Source: Chlamydoabsidia padenii
Lineage: Eukaryota; Mucoromycota; Mucoromycetes; Mucorales; Cunninghamellaceae
NCBI GenBank assembly: GCA_025330725.1
Contig: JAIWND010000031.1
Location: 248,001 to 312,000, forward strand
DNA: 64,000 nt
Reading direction: 5' to 3'
The position numbers and the translations under genes are program-made. Each line of letters begins with the position of its first letter. Position 1 is the first letter of the stretch. Positions 45,727 through 56,317 of the stretch are shown in pieces. The notes under the pieces are model-generated. The model was not told the DNA's origin and did no database searches. It was given only the letters and a program-made list of their open reading frames with translations.

Positions 45727-47035
45727 TCAATAGAAGGAAAAAGATAGATAGTTTTCTAAACCAGCCTTCAAGCGTTTCATCAATGCTGGTTTGTTCTTCA
45801 AAGTTGATTTGACAAGGTGGACTATCAAATATTTGGACACACCAAGCAAGACCGTATGTAACACTTCGACGGGAGTGTCCTTTGACGGATCAAATGATGC
45901 CAGAGTGAGGAGGGGACCAGAACCAATGTTTTTAAAACTCAGCGATTGAGCAGACACTTCACCTTGACCAGCTTCAATCATCGATCCAATGTTGTTGGAT
46001 GCCTTTTCATAGTCTTCTTTCTTTCTTTCTTTCTTTCTTTGTATCCCCTCGTTAATTCATCACTTGCTACCAAAGTCACTTGTGAAATCTTCCCACCCGA
46101 CCTTGCCACCTGGATTGTCTTTTTTGGGAAGTAGCATTTCCTGCAAGGAAAAAGAGTAGTGGAGTTTTTGATTCCCGCCAACTCTGCGTGCCTTGGGTTG
46201 TCAGCACCTGTAAATAGGATAGGAGCAATCACAAGAGCAGCGCCGCCATGTTCATGAGAGTACATTACAATGTCTTCGACATATACAAGAGATAAATTGC
46301 TGTCCAAAAATATCATTCCAAAAGCAAAATAGATGTTGTAGCCCCTTGCCACCTGACGATCATTTGCAAAAAAAAGAATTCAATGATAAAAGGCTCAGAA
46401 CAATCGGTTATACAAATTGAATCGCCTATCCAAAAGTCCTTGTCACCAATGCGCATATATGGCTGCTGGAACATTGGGTGAGTTCGCCATTTCTCACCCT
46501 GTTGGAGACATTCAGATTTCCCTTGAGTATAATCAGGAAGTGCGGAGATGGATGAGCATTTGCGTTCATTTGCCACTAGTTGCATCAATTGGTCAGATGG
46601 CAAATTTAAATGGGCAATGGCAGTTTTTCTTTAATGCCCTTTTTGATGGTGATTGTTGTTGCTGCTGTTGGGAAAATAGGAATTTCATTTGAGGCCCTTT
46701 TTTCGAAGTTTAGAATGGCATCAAGTTTTGGAAGCTTGAACTTCTGGCGTTGGTTGGTGGCGGTGTGCTGATTTTTAACAAGAAGGATGAGATTCCAAGT
46801 GTACAGAATTTTTTTTTATAATTCGCTCCGAAAGAATATCATCATCGCCATACACAAGAGCATGCAAAATCATACCTTGCAAATCTTTGAATGGGTATGC
46901 CCCTATTGTTCCCCTATTCCAAGTTTCATCTAGAGTTCCCATATCCATTACATACTCCATGTCTTGATTGGTTAAGGTCTCCATTTCGTTGGCTGCCGCG
47001 GCATTTATGTTTGAAACCGAGTCTAACCTCTGCAT
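45727..47035 (-). pseudogene. Plavaka-type (CACTA-like) transposase, broken
   Basis: Read on the minus strand, three or more frames carry pieces in the right order. YPFKDLQGMILHALVYGDDD comes first, then THPMFQQPYMRIGDKDFWIG, LVIAPILFTGADNPRH with LFPCRKCYFPKK, and [19 protein letters not shown] followed by [10 protein letters not shown]. The '[17 protein letters not shown]' block is typical of Plavaka transposases common in fungi, and PILFxxDxT-type segments precede it. Frame breaks near 46350 and 46000 and a TTTC-repeat insertion (46015-46040) show decay. Only the N-terminal and central parts are present. Confidence 0.7.
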
Positions 47036-47072
47036 GGAATAGGAAATCTCCGCTCGACCTCGGTAGGGATGC

Positions 47073-47619
47073 CCTTAAATCGTCATAAAGTTTTTATTCG
47101 CCGCACACTGTCCCCAAATGAACCGAATACTACACTTGTTTAAAAAAAACTACTTAAATCGCTAAAAAAAAAAGAGAGAAGGCACATGACCGACTTTATT
47201 AATTGAAAAAAGTAGTTATTGCAGTAATACTAGATTACAAGTTGATAAGGTAAATGGAAGACTTTATTATAAAAAGGTTTGTTGCCATAGTAATGATGTA
47301 TATAAATTAAACTAGTAACATAGCACTACAAGTTAAGATAATGATAAAGGATTGCTATAGTAATGATGGATATAAACTAAACTAGTACAGTATGATAGCG
47401 CTACATGTTGAGGTAAGGATAAAAGATAAACTATAACATAGACATGGGTTGTTAATATTATGATAGTTGTAGAGGGTGATTGAGATTAGGGAAGGGGGGG
47501 TGTAAATGATGTTAAACAGATTGAAAACGTTCAATCCTGGCGGTGACTAGAATTTTGACGGGAGGAGACTGATTTTCCGGAGGGATCGCCGAGCTTAAAA
47601 AACTTTATGACGATTTAAG
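47073..47619. mobile_element. possible MITE-like element with 23-bp inverted ends
   Basis: CCTTAAATCGTCATAAAGTTTT at 47073 is repeated as its reverse complement at 47598-47619, enclosing about 500 bp of AT-rich non-coding sequence. The interior holds two degenerate tandem units. No target-site duplication is obvious. It could instead be the end of the adjacent Plavaka element. Confidence 0.45.
47273..47422. repeat. degenerate tandem repeat, ~73-nt unit, two copies
   Basis: Two units share ATAGTAATGATG, then TATAAA.TAAACTAGTA and GCNCTACANGTT. It lies inside the possible MITE-like element. Confidence 0.6.
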
Positions 47620-47729
47620 GATCTCGCGAATTTCCGTGCGCCTAGCGATTCCTTTAAAACAATGGCAGCAACCTGGTGAGTATCGGGATATGAAAAATGA
47701 CAATTTTAAACCCCTCCATCATGCAACTT

Positions 47730-49754
47730 GCCTATCCTGTTTGCGCATCATAAGGATTTTACCAGTAGAGAGATAACTGGATTTGAAAAAAAAGGGGGGA
47801 AGGGTTGACTAGAAAAGTGTTATTCTCCCAATTTTTTCTCTTTTCTTCCTTTTTTCATCCTACAATCGTCCACTCATCATCATAACTATGTCTTTTATCC
47901 ATTCTTCTTCAAGTTAAAACAAAGTTTAATAGTTTATTACATATTAATAGTAACACAACGACAAAGGGAAACAAAAGAGAAGGTAATGTAACAAAGAAAG
48001 CTGAAAAGGGTAACGCTATGATAACTAATATCGTCTTTGAACTTGTAACAAAACGCCATGGTCTCTGAATCCACTAAAGAAACTTTGCCCGTTGTGAGAA
48101 TGCCATGAATAACTACCATTAACAAAATGTCTCCTGCTGTTATTTTTATCTTTTATATATTGTAGGTCCATTATCTAAAGTGGTATGACCAGCAACTCAG
48201 AGCTTCTTGGTTGAAGTTAATCAGCCCGTTCACTTGAACTATATTAGATAACCTATCAGCTTAGTAGCGATCACACATCCACCTTTTGACATATCTCCAT
48301 CATGCACAATCTTACATCGACCTTCCCCACATACTTTAGCCATAGTATCATACAGTATTAACAATATAGATGATCACAATCTAGTAGATACACACACACA
48401 CATATATATGAAGTCCCCAGTTGTATTTGATGTTTTATTTTGTTTTATTGATACATAATAGTAATAAAGCTATACTATTTGACTTGAAACCCCCCCCCCT
48501 AATATCGTCTTTGGTGATTATTTTGTGACAGCATAGGATTTTGCCATCTTTTTGTAGACACTCCATTCCACATACACCAAATGAGAGAATGTTAGTAACA
48601 ATGACATGTGTTTCTGTTTGCTGCTTTAATACTTACATTTAGTTGCCACTCAGAGCAGAAGACAAACAAAACCATACCTTCGTCGATGGTATCCAAGTTT
48701 TTTTGAAAAGCAGTGCCCACCAGATGCAGTAATCTTGGTGTCCCATTTGCCGAGACTGGTTGATAGATTGTCGTGAAATCGAGCAACCTTCGTCATATGA
48801 TTGGTCATCGCATAGTACACTGAGTCATATGTCAAGCGCGTCGACTCTTCGATATTGGCGTCGTCCTCCATGTCCAGCATTATTCTAAGGCTTGTAGTGT
48901 CTTGACGGAGCAGGTGCTTGATGGTAATCCAATTCATCTTGCTTTCCATCAATTGGTTTAGGGCCAAGCGAGTATCGCGACTAGTAGGAGCAGACGCCAT
49001 GTTTTCCACACTGCCGGGAACGTGACCAACATGATTCCAATCATATACGACAGTAACAATGGATGAATCGTACGAGATCAAAGTCACCTTTATAGATGCG
49101 GTGCAGCCACATGGAATCGTATCAAACCTGCGATTGACGTTGGTAGATGTCGATGTAGTTGGTTTGGGTTTAGGATACCGCTGACTCTGGCATATCTAAA
49201 ATTAAATCAATAAGTACCATCATTAGTGTACTAATTTTTATCATATACTAGACTCACTTCCGAAAGCACCTTCTTGACGTTACATCTTTTCACTTGACGG
49301 ACAGGCGCATCACTCGCGGAAGATGGGCTGGTTACATCCAATTCATTTGCCGTGTGAGTTTCAGGAGCCACATATGGCGTACCGTCATGGTTTCCAAATA
49401 ATTCCAAGAAGACACGGTTTCGTTTTCTAGCCGCTCCATTGGTACGGTTGTAAAAGTCGACATTAGTGCGTCGCTGTTCACGTTGAAGGAGTAAGTCCCA
49501 ATCACGGCGTGGCATAGTCTTGGTGGAAGGGCATACCGAATCAAAGGGGCGACAGGGCCGGTCGTGCATTTAAGCAATTCTAAGGAAGAATTGATAAAAG
49601 ACATGGTTATGATGATGAGTGGATGATTGTAGGATGAAGAAAGGAAGAAAAGAGAAAAAATTGGGAGAATAACATTTTTCTAGTCAAGCCTCCCCCCATT
49701 TTATTTCAAATCCAGTTACCTCTCTACTTATGATGCGCAAAATTCAGGATAGGC
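47730..49754 (-). mobile_element. truncated MULE with long terminal inverted repeats
   Basis: Outer ends GCCTATCCTG (47730) and CAGGATAGGC (49754) begin inverted repeats of about 170-180 bp (47730 to about 47912; about 49585 to 49754). The arms share TTGCGCATCATAA, AACTGGATTTGAAA and TTATTCTCCCAATTTTTTC. Long TIRs are typical of Mutator-like elements, and the interior encodes a MULE N-terminal fragment on the minus strand. No catalytic core is present, so it is non-autonomous. Its right end abuts the right arm of the Fanzor inverted repeat at 49755. A target duplication is not evident. Confidence 0.75.
48592..49569 (-). pseudogene. MULE transposase N-terminal fragment
   Basis: Exons 49569-49258 and 49195 downward are joined by a GTGAGT...TTTTAG intron. 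The product has a zinc-type motif RRFDTIPCGCTASIK then YDWNHVGHVPGSVE (C...H-x-H, FAR1/GCM1-like) and a helical segment resembling the region before the catalytic core of MULE transposases. In the T7 run (48698-48704) the frame shifts; the other frame continues KNLDTIDEGMVLFVFCSEWQ. After that the sequence ends without a DDE core. A similar H-x-H block occurs in the MULE at 43.4 kb. Confidence 0.65.
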
Positions 49755-52412
49755 TTTCGATGAAGAAAGTCATGTTTTCCTTATTGATGGATAGCGGTGC
49801 TACTGTTTCTATTTGAATGGAAATAAAACCTTTACTAGTGTATGTATTTATCTATCTGTTATCCTTGACTGTATTCCCATCTTGATTATCCTCTTTATCG
49901 ATCATTGTTACACAATGTCCGTGCACCACCTCTTCTCTAAAACATTACTTACGTTTCCTCACAATCATGTCCCTGTTACTTTTTTTTTCTTCATCTGTAT
50001 TAACTAAATTACACAACAGTCTCATTGCGAGTGACAATATCAATGAGCAAGGGATCAAGAAAAGATGGTGCGTTTTATTAAAAAATATATAGAAAAAAGA
50101 AAAGGAAGAGACACCATGTGTGCTTGCTTTTACTCCACTTTTTCACATATTCGAGTTATACTCGGATAAGATTCCATGTTGATTAGAATCGTCGTGTCAC
50201 TAATAAATGTAAAGAGTCAAGTAGAGTACAAAGTGAAGATGCCGTTTATCAATCCCTATTGCTATATTATATATACCAATGATTATGTTCAAATGGGATA
50301 AGAAAAAAAAAAAAAAAAAAAAAGAGCACATATCCGGCATCAGTAAATATATATAAAACCTGATAGACTCTTGTTTTTTGAAAAAACAAACTATCTCTAC
50401 CACTTCCTTCTACTTTATATATATACATATGGATGAAGACGCTGGTCCATCAAACACATCTCACCCTATCCCTCCACTTGAGGATGGAGAAGTTTTTATA
50501 GTCATGTCCAGTATACAGAACGATGTGATCATTTTATCAAAATGGCATTCAAGGACCGACTGGAAGAGCAGCTGAAGAAAGTTGTCAAATCCTACAAGAA
50601 CATCCCACAAGTAAAGAAGTCATATTGGAAAGATAAAGGAGGATCAATAGAAACCTCGTTTTTGTTTATTTTATAAAAAACCCGCAGCTTTGTGGAATGA
50701 ATGCAACGGGAAGCTGAAAGATGGAGGTAAAAAGGAGAGTGAGTAAGTATATTTAAGTTTAAGTACTGACCATTCTTTCACATGCAGATGTGCCACCAAC
50801 TATGACTGCAGATAGTATGACGGACTTCTGTGTCAAATATTATTATGCACTGGAGGTGAAATGGCGAAAGTTTGTAGCAGAAAACGTTGATGCAGTATAT
50901 GATGAAGTAACCTCACCCAAGAAAGCAATCAGATGACCAGCCAAAATTAAGAGGAAACAAGCGAATGAAGGTGAACCAAGGTGTGAAGACCATAAAGACA
51001 AATACGAAAATTATGAGACCAAAATGGCGAGAAAGATACTTGGATGTGATGAAGACTGTTTCTGATGTAGTATACGAGATGTCAATCATGGTACCCCTGA
51101 TCGCACAGTCCTACCTTGACAGTTCAATCCATCAAATTATATATTGTTAAAGACAGCTAATGCATCTTTGGCCATTCTTCTTAATCATTTGTTACTGACA
51201 TTGTACCATCTTCCCATCTCCGACAAAAATGTGAAAGAAAACTGGCTCACCTCGACCGGGACATGAAGGACAGACTGATGAACATGAAAACAGGAACGGA
51301 TTCTCAAAAAAGAAAACTATTGGATACATTTACAAATCGACATCTTGAACATCTCTTTTACAAGTATTATGGTACAAAACAACGAAGGGACTGTGCAGTG
51401 CTTGATGAAGCGTCATCTTCTCAAATGTCTACTTCTTCCACTGAAATGTCTACGTCTTCCTCTCAAATGTCATTTTCTTCCATGGGGATGTCTTCTTTGA
51501 AAGTTACCAATGAAGAGTTCTTACTTCCATACGAAGACTGTGATGCACGCTTTCTAAACGACTTACCTGATGGGTATTATCCATTTATTCTTCCTCAATT
51601 CACTATAATGGCAACCAACATTATGAATATGCATGCAGACAACCGGGTGAACTATGTTATGAAAAAGGCTATTACTGTGCTGTTACGGATAAATCTGTGT
51701 CCAGAAAGAGAAAAATCATACTATGACAGAATTAACGGGTAAATAAAAGAAAACCAACTGATTCTATATCCCTTGCTGCTCCTGCTACGGCTAAAAAAGG
51801 GAAAGGGAAAGGGAAAGGGAAAAGAGTCACTGTACCTACCACCATTTATTATGGCGATGCTGGTCGTGTTTTGGTTCAAGAATTCATGGGCAAGAAAGAA
51901 GAAGTACGGACCGGCTACAAATGGCATTGTATTCAAAATCAAATGCAAAATTGATCGACACAAACGAATACTTGTCATCCAAACTATGCTGCCTTTGTGA
52001 TAGTCGTGTCCAGCATCCAAAGCGTCGGAACGGTCGCGCCAACCTTGGTGTCGTCCATTGTATCAACCCCGACTGCTTTGGAAGAAAGCATGGATACTCA
52101 CTTTGTGGTTGAGATGCAAATGCTGCCATTAACATCATTAAAATTGGTATACATCTGGCTGCCACAAATGTGGCGTATCCTGCCATCTCAACATTATCAT
52201 CAACAACAATAACAATAACAGCTAGTGTGTTCGCTAAACATCTTTTTGGGTCGCGTCCTTCCTGGTATGGGAACACTCTCGGCTCCCCGTTCTCTGAGGC
52301 GAGATGGGTCTCTTAGAAGGTGAGTTAAAAAGTTACACATCATATCTTCTTTCGCAAAACGCTAACTGACATTTTATTCTCCGCGTATTCGACGAAAAAT
52401 CCAAGTTACTCA
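49755..52412 (+). pseudogene. Fanzor/TnpB-like fossil B (internally deleted)
   Basis: Right-arm twin of fossil A. Visible pieces include an exon-like start MDEDAGPSNTSHPIPPLEDG at 50430, ERCDHFIKMAFKDRLEEQLK, VKYYYALEVKWRKFVAENVD, then NDLPDGYYPFILPQFTIMAT (51.3-51.7 kb). A junction at about 51767 leads straight into the C-terminal block shared with copy C: IYYGDAGRVLVQEF, NEYLSSKLCCLCDS, VVHCINPDCFGRKHGYSLCG, DANAAINIIKIG. TGA codons after PKKAIR and before DANAA, plus frame breaks, match copy A. Zinc-ribbon cysteines (CxxC and CxxxxC) and the DANAA Asp identify the TnpB/Fanzor C-terminus. Confidence 0.75.
49755..52412. repeat. right arm of the 2.7-kb inverted repeat
   Basis: Reverse-complement partner of 35780-38491; see that entry for differences. 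The spacer between arms is about 11.3 kb. Confidence 0.85.
52320..52412 (+). other. conserved Fanzor 3' terminus, copy B
   Basis: GTGAGTTAAAAAG through CAAGTTACTCA, shared with copies A and C; flanking DNA then differs (GCGAGG here, TACAAA after copy C). Confidence 0.45.
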
Positions 52413-52529
52413 GCGAGGTGGGTGCCGTCACTATTTTAAGGGGTGAAAAAACAACCAAAACAACACAAGCCTATTTTTTTTATTTTTTGGCCCATTGCCT
52501 CTTTCTCGTTAACATTACAAAAAAAAACC

Positions 52530-53131
52530 ATGTTTGGATTACGCCGTTTTGCCATTGAAAGGCCTGTCATCTTTTGGTCCTTTGTCATTGGTTCTATCGG
52601 TAAGTATACAAAAGAACAATAAAATAGATGTGCACGGAACGAGACACCATCCAACGAGAATGCTACCATCAAAACCAGCGACACTACCTAACAACGACAT
52701 TATCATCAGCATCAGCGACGTTGGTAATAACGATCAGTTTCTTCACAGAAAGTGATATACTCGATTCAACCATGACTCTATTGCTCACCATCTTGTCGAC
52801 CTCTTCAACAAAAAAAAAAAAAGCGACGAATCTATTCAATTAACTCTACATTCTACTTGACCCCATCATGCACATCCTTTTTTCTTTTGCTTCTAAACAT
52901 ACAATAGCAAACTTTACTCACGCACCCTTTTATATTACTTTAGGACCTGTGATGGTGTTCACTGTACCAAAAGTGCGCCGTGAATACTTTGGATTCAAGG
53001 GTGTAGAAGCTCTACCAATTACATATCCCCGTAAGCCATAATTAACGATATTGACAGCTTGTCACTCATATTGATTTGTTATAGTTCCCAATCGGGCCCG
53101 TAACCCCCCTTCTGGCTATGAAGATGCATAA
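52530..53131 (+). CDS. NADH dehydrogenase (complex I) 9.5 kDa subunit, NI9M/NDUFA3-like
   Basis: Three exons, 52530-52599, 52944-53030 and 53085-53131, give 67 residues. The short protein has one membrane helix (VIFWSFVIGSIGPVMVFTVP) after an ERP motif, then KVRREYFGF, ALPITYPLPNRARNPPSGYE. The order 'ERP-helix-GSIGP-VPxxRR ... IPxTYPxPxRxR ... SGYDD' is that of the fungal NUO9.5/NI9M subunit of complex I. Intron 1 is 344 nt, long for this genome, and starts close to the transposon island boundary at 52412. Only 117 bp separate the element end from this ATG, so the promoter must be short or lie partly in element DNA. Confidence 0.85.
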
Positions 53132-53666
53132 ACTTGGACCTTCAGACTAGATCTTTTACAAAACAACAATAAAAATCTTATTTATCACTCACAAAATAAG
53201 GCAATACAACTTATTTTTAACAGGGCGTATTTATAGTATCATAAAAAGTGCTACCGAGGATACCCCTGTCTTCAAAACCCCGTCTAGGAATGCAACACAA
53301 AGGAAGAAAGAATGAAAGGATGTAATACAAAGAAAAGACTATTTAATAGCTTCTTGATCTGCTATTGTAGGTTGTCAAGACAACGAAAAAAGGATGGATG
53401 ATGAAACGTGTAGGTAAGTGTAGTGGAGAGACTCCGCTGCTTACATGACAACGCATAAAAAAAGACCCTTATCTCCACTTTAAGAACCAATGGTGAAAAA
53501 AAAAAAAAAAAGCTTTTTTTCTCAAGTAACACACGGAAGATTCGACCTGTCTGTCCCATTAAAAAGGCAAAAAACGAAGTTGGCGGAATTCGAAATCCGG
53601 TTTTGGAAAAATAAAGTTTTGGGATTTTTCATTTCTTTTACTTTCTTTCTTTCTTCTCTCAACACA
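53132..53666. other. intergenic: NI9M 3' end and homeobox promoter
   Basis: AATAAAAATC at about 53168 may be the NI9M polyadenylation signal. An A-run lies at 53495-53510. ATTCGAAATCCGG (53588-53600), itself partly palindromic with GGAATTCG, matches the recurrent motif about 70 nt before the homeobox ATG. Confidence 0.5.
53588..53600 (+). promoter_or_regulatory. recurrent upstream motif of the homeobox gene
   Basis: ATTCGAAATCCGG, followed by a pyrimidine tract and the ATG at 53667. Confidence 0.4.
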
Positions 53667-54116
53667 ATGTTATCCATCAAATGTATGTTGAATCATGAAA
53701 AAAAGGATACGTACTTTTATGATAACATGCTTACCTCTCCACGATCCGCCATGCTCGATATTACCAACTTGCTATGTCATGACGACGATGAACCAATAAC
53801 ACCTTGCCTGTCTGCTCCTTTATCTCCTTGTTGGGAATCTTCCAGTATCCCCTCCACACCACCTTTGGATATCTCTTCTTTCGATGAAAATGTATCAAGA
53901 CATCGATCACAGACTGACAGCAAAATCAAGCGAAAAAGGGCTACCAAGAAACAACTGCAAGTACTCCATCGGGTGTTTGAGCATACTTTTTTCCCTTCCA
54001 CCCAGGTCCGTGCTCAGTTGGGTCGACAACTAGGTATGAATCCTCGCACCGTACAGATCTGGTTCCAGAATCGACGTCAAGCACTTCGAACAAGGGAAAA
54101 ACAAAGACATGCATGA
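53667..54116 (+). CDS. homeodomain transcription factor
   Basis: Single exon, 149 residues from the ATG at 53667, which follows a pyrimidine-rich leader (an upstream in-frame extension lacks an ATG). Residues about 86-146 form a typical homeodomain: KRKRATKKQLQVLHRVFEHT, FPSTQVRAQLGRQLGM, and recognition helix RTVQIWFQNRRQALRTRE with the invariant WFxNRR. There is no three-residue TALE loop extension, so it is of the typical 60-residue class. The N-terminal 85 residues are Ser/Pro- and acid-rich without a known motif. The protein ends just after the homeodomain. Target genes are unknown. Confidence 0.92.
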   Translation: MLSIKCMLNHEKKDTYFYDNMLTSPRSAMLDITNLLCHDDDEPITPCLSAPLSPCWESSSIPSTPPLDISSFDENVSRHRSQTDSKIKRKRATKKQLQVLHRVFEHTFFPSTQVRAQLGRQLGMNPRTVQIWFQNRRQALRTREKQRHA

Positions 54117-54530
54117 TTTGGTGGGAATAGATTAGTTGATAACCCGTCCCCACTGTAATACTTATTACTCGCATTATTCATCACTTCATTTTACATTAAA
54201 TCATATACCTTCGCTATCTTTTTTTATTTTATTTTTACTTTGTTACCTAAAACCAATTAATAAAATCATTAAACTTTTTTTTTTTTATATTACCACTATT
54301 AAATCAATGGGGACTGGCAGGAATATGTATTTGCGTTGGCTGTGATGAATGTGTCACTTGTCTTTTATGCATAAACGTGTAGGACCAAAAATGATACATG
54401 CCCACTTTCATCCCGTCCTTTACAACCAACAAAAAAACAAGTTATATAGTTTTTATTTGTTCCATCATTTTTTAATTATTTATACATTGAAGAGTAACAT
54501 AAAAAAAAGGGGGGGGGAGGGTGAATACTA
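54117..54530. other. convergent intergenic region
   Basis: Lies between the homeobox and Rua1-like 3' ends. AATAAAATC at about 54259 is a likely polyadenylation signal. T-runs and a G-run (54509-54517) are present; no gene is seen. Confidence 0.5.
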
Positions 54531-56317
54531 CTATTTACAATCAATATGAGAAGCATCAAAGGACCAATCCGGGTTCTACAATAGTTGACCAGTTGCATTC
54601 TTTTGTTTATTGTATAAATGGCACTATCCAAAAAAAAAAAAAAGTGAGCTTTTTACTTTATCCATCCTCTCCCTTCTTTTTATCCGCGTTACCTTGTGAG
54701 CATGTCTAAACCACAGTACACTGTTTTTTCGTTTCACATTACTGACAGCCACCCAATGTCGGCATTGATGACAGAGACCTTCCACCAAATCTTGATCGAC
54801 CCATCGAGTTTCAGCTGGCGGGACAAATTCCAACCCTGATACTGAAGAAATGCCATGAAAGAATTGTTTGTGGTACCTATCAATTAAACAATAAAGAGTC
54901 AAATTCTATTCCCCCCCTCTTCCCCTTTGGGACTTACCAATAAGCACTATTCTTCAATTGAAGCCAACGACCAGGTTGACATGTATCACATAAACCTTCT
55001 TTTGCTTGACCATTAAAACGCACCCATTTCGGAGTATATAAATCACCATCAAATCGAGTCTTTTGTCGTCTTGGTCTTGCTTGAGGATCCGTCCTTGCCA
55101 ATTCCACATCCCTAGGACACATTGTTGGGAAATCCGCATCACCCGCCTCGACAATTTCTTCAGGTTCCTTGATCATCCGTTTTCTTTTAGATCGATTCGA
55201 CGACGACGCTTGTTCTTGATAAGCGGCATATTCCTCTGGTGTATTGACTGGTAAAAGATGAGGAGGTGGGTGGTATGGTTGAGGGTAACCATGCAACTGT
55301 CCAGGCAAAGGCAGTTTGCTCATAGAAGGATGAGGTGAGTCTGGACCATAGTAAGGTGGTGGTGGGCCATAGGGATAAGGAGTGGTGGTGCCGTGATCAT
55401 ACGCCACCCTTTTCATCCCTGGTGGATCAGTGGGAGCCAAAGGATGGACAAGACTGCTAGTAGGATGTAATAATCTGGGTGGATAAGGTGATATGGGTGT
55501 CAATCGTGGTGGTGGATAGGCTGATGTGGATGTTGTTGCTTGATAAAACCCATCCTGTGTCCAAGTGATCCGACTACTTTTAAACCCATCTTGTCCCGTC
55601 GTGTGAGGATGTTGGTTTTGTGGTGGTTTTGATGATACTGGTTTAAAGGCGGACGATGTGTTGAATGAATCAGTTCTTTCTTTGAATTCACGAGGCATTG
55701 ATTTCCAAGTCATATTAACATCATAAGAGTGTCGTCGGGGGTAGGCTGTTTCTGTTGACTTTGGTTGTGTTTGTGCAGCAATAGATAAATCGTCTTGCCA
55801 TTGTCTTGAATGCGCTGAGTTTATGCGTGTCACCAATTAGTTAGTTATACAAACAAACCTACCTATATGTTTCAAACATTCCCCCCCCTTTTTTTTATTA
55901 TTATTATTTTATTTTACCTTTGATTGGATGTTCTTTTGCTGGCACCCGGTTAAAGCTTGCTAAAAGTACTGCTGCTTCAATAGAATTCCTGTGTCGAGAC
56001 AAGTGTAAGTCAAGTTGAGGATCATCAGTAATGCCAAAAGGAAGACCAAGGATGGCCGGACTACTTTTACGTTTATCAAAAGGTCCACTTAGGTTCATCC
56101 ATCCAGAAGACAAGAGATCAGTACCAGACTTGTTGTTATCGTAAGTGGGTCTAACCAAGTCATCTGCTGGAGAATGGTGGGTGGATGGGCTACCATCTTC
56201 ATGTATAGTTGCCAGAGAAGGTTCCTGTGGAGATGGTGTTATCGTGAGGTTGCTATGAGGCTGAGTCGAATGATGAGTTGTAGGTGCACTGGAAGATGGT
56301 GCTTGATGAATATCCAT
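54531..56317 (-). CDS. Rua1-type transcription regulator (C-terminal zinc domain)
   Basis: Four exons on the minus strand, 56317-55918, 55814-54938, 54876-54693, 54575-54531, give 501 residues. If the last intron is not used, the frame ends at 54624 instead. The N-terminal 380 residues are disordered (His/Ser, then Pro/Tyr-rich) with a basic patch SKRKRMIKEPEE. The C-terminal ~110 residues match the Rua1 C-terminal domain: MCPRDVE, FDGDLYTPKWVRFNGQAKEG, LCDTCQPGRWLQLKNSAYWY, then KQFFHGISSVSGLEF, EGLCHQCRHWVAV and a final WFRHAHK. The paired CxxC motifs suggest zinc binding. Rua1 in smut fungi activates a secondary-metabolite cluster; here only the domain is shared, and the target is unknown. 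An earlier non-coding or short exon upstream of 56317 is possible. Confidence 0.8.

Noticed and set aside
52628..52843. Open frames inside the long first intron of the NI9M-like gene
   Set aside because: They overlap each other in different frames, lack motifs, and lie between well-defined splice sites of the host gene.
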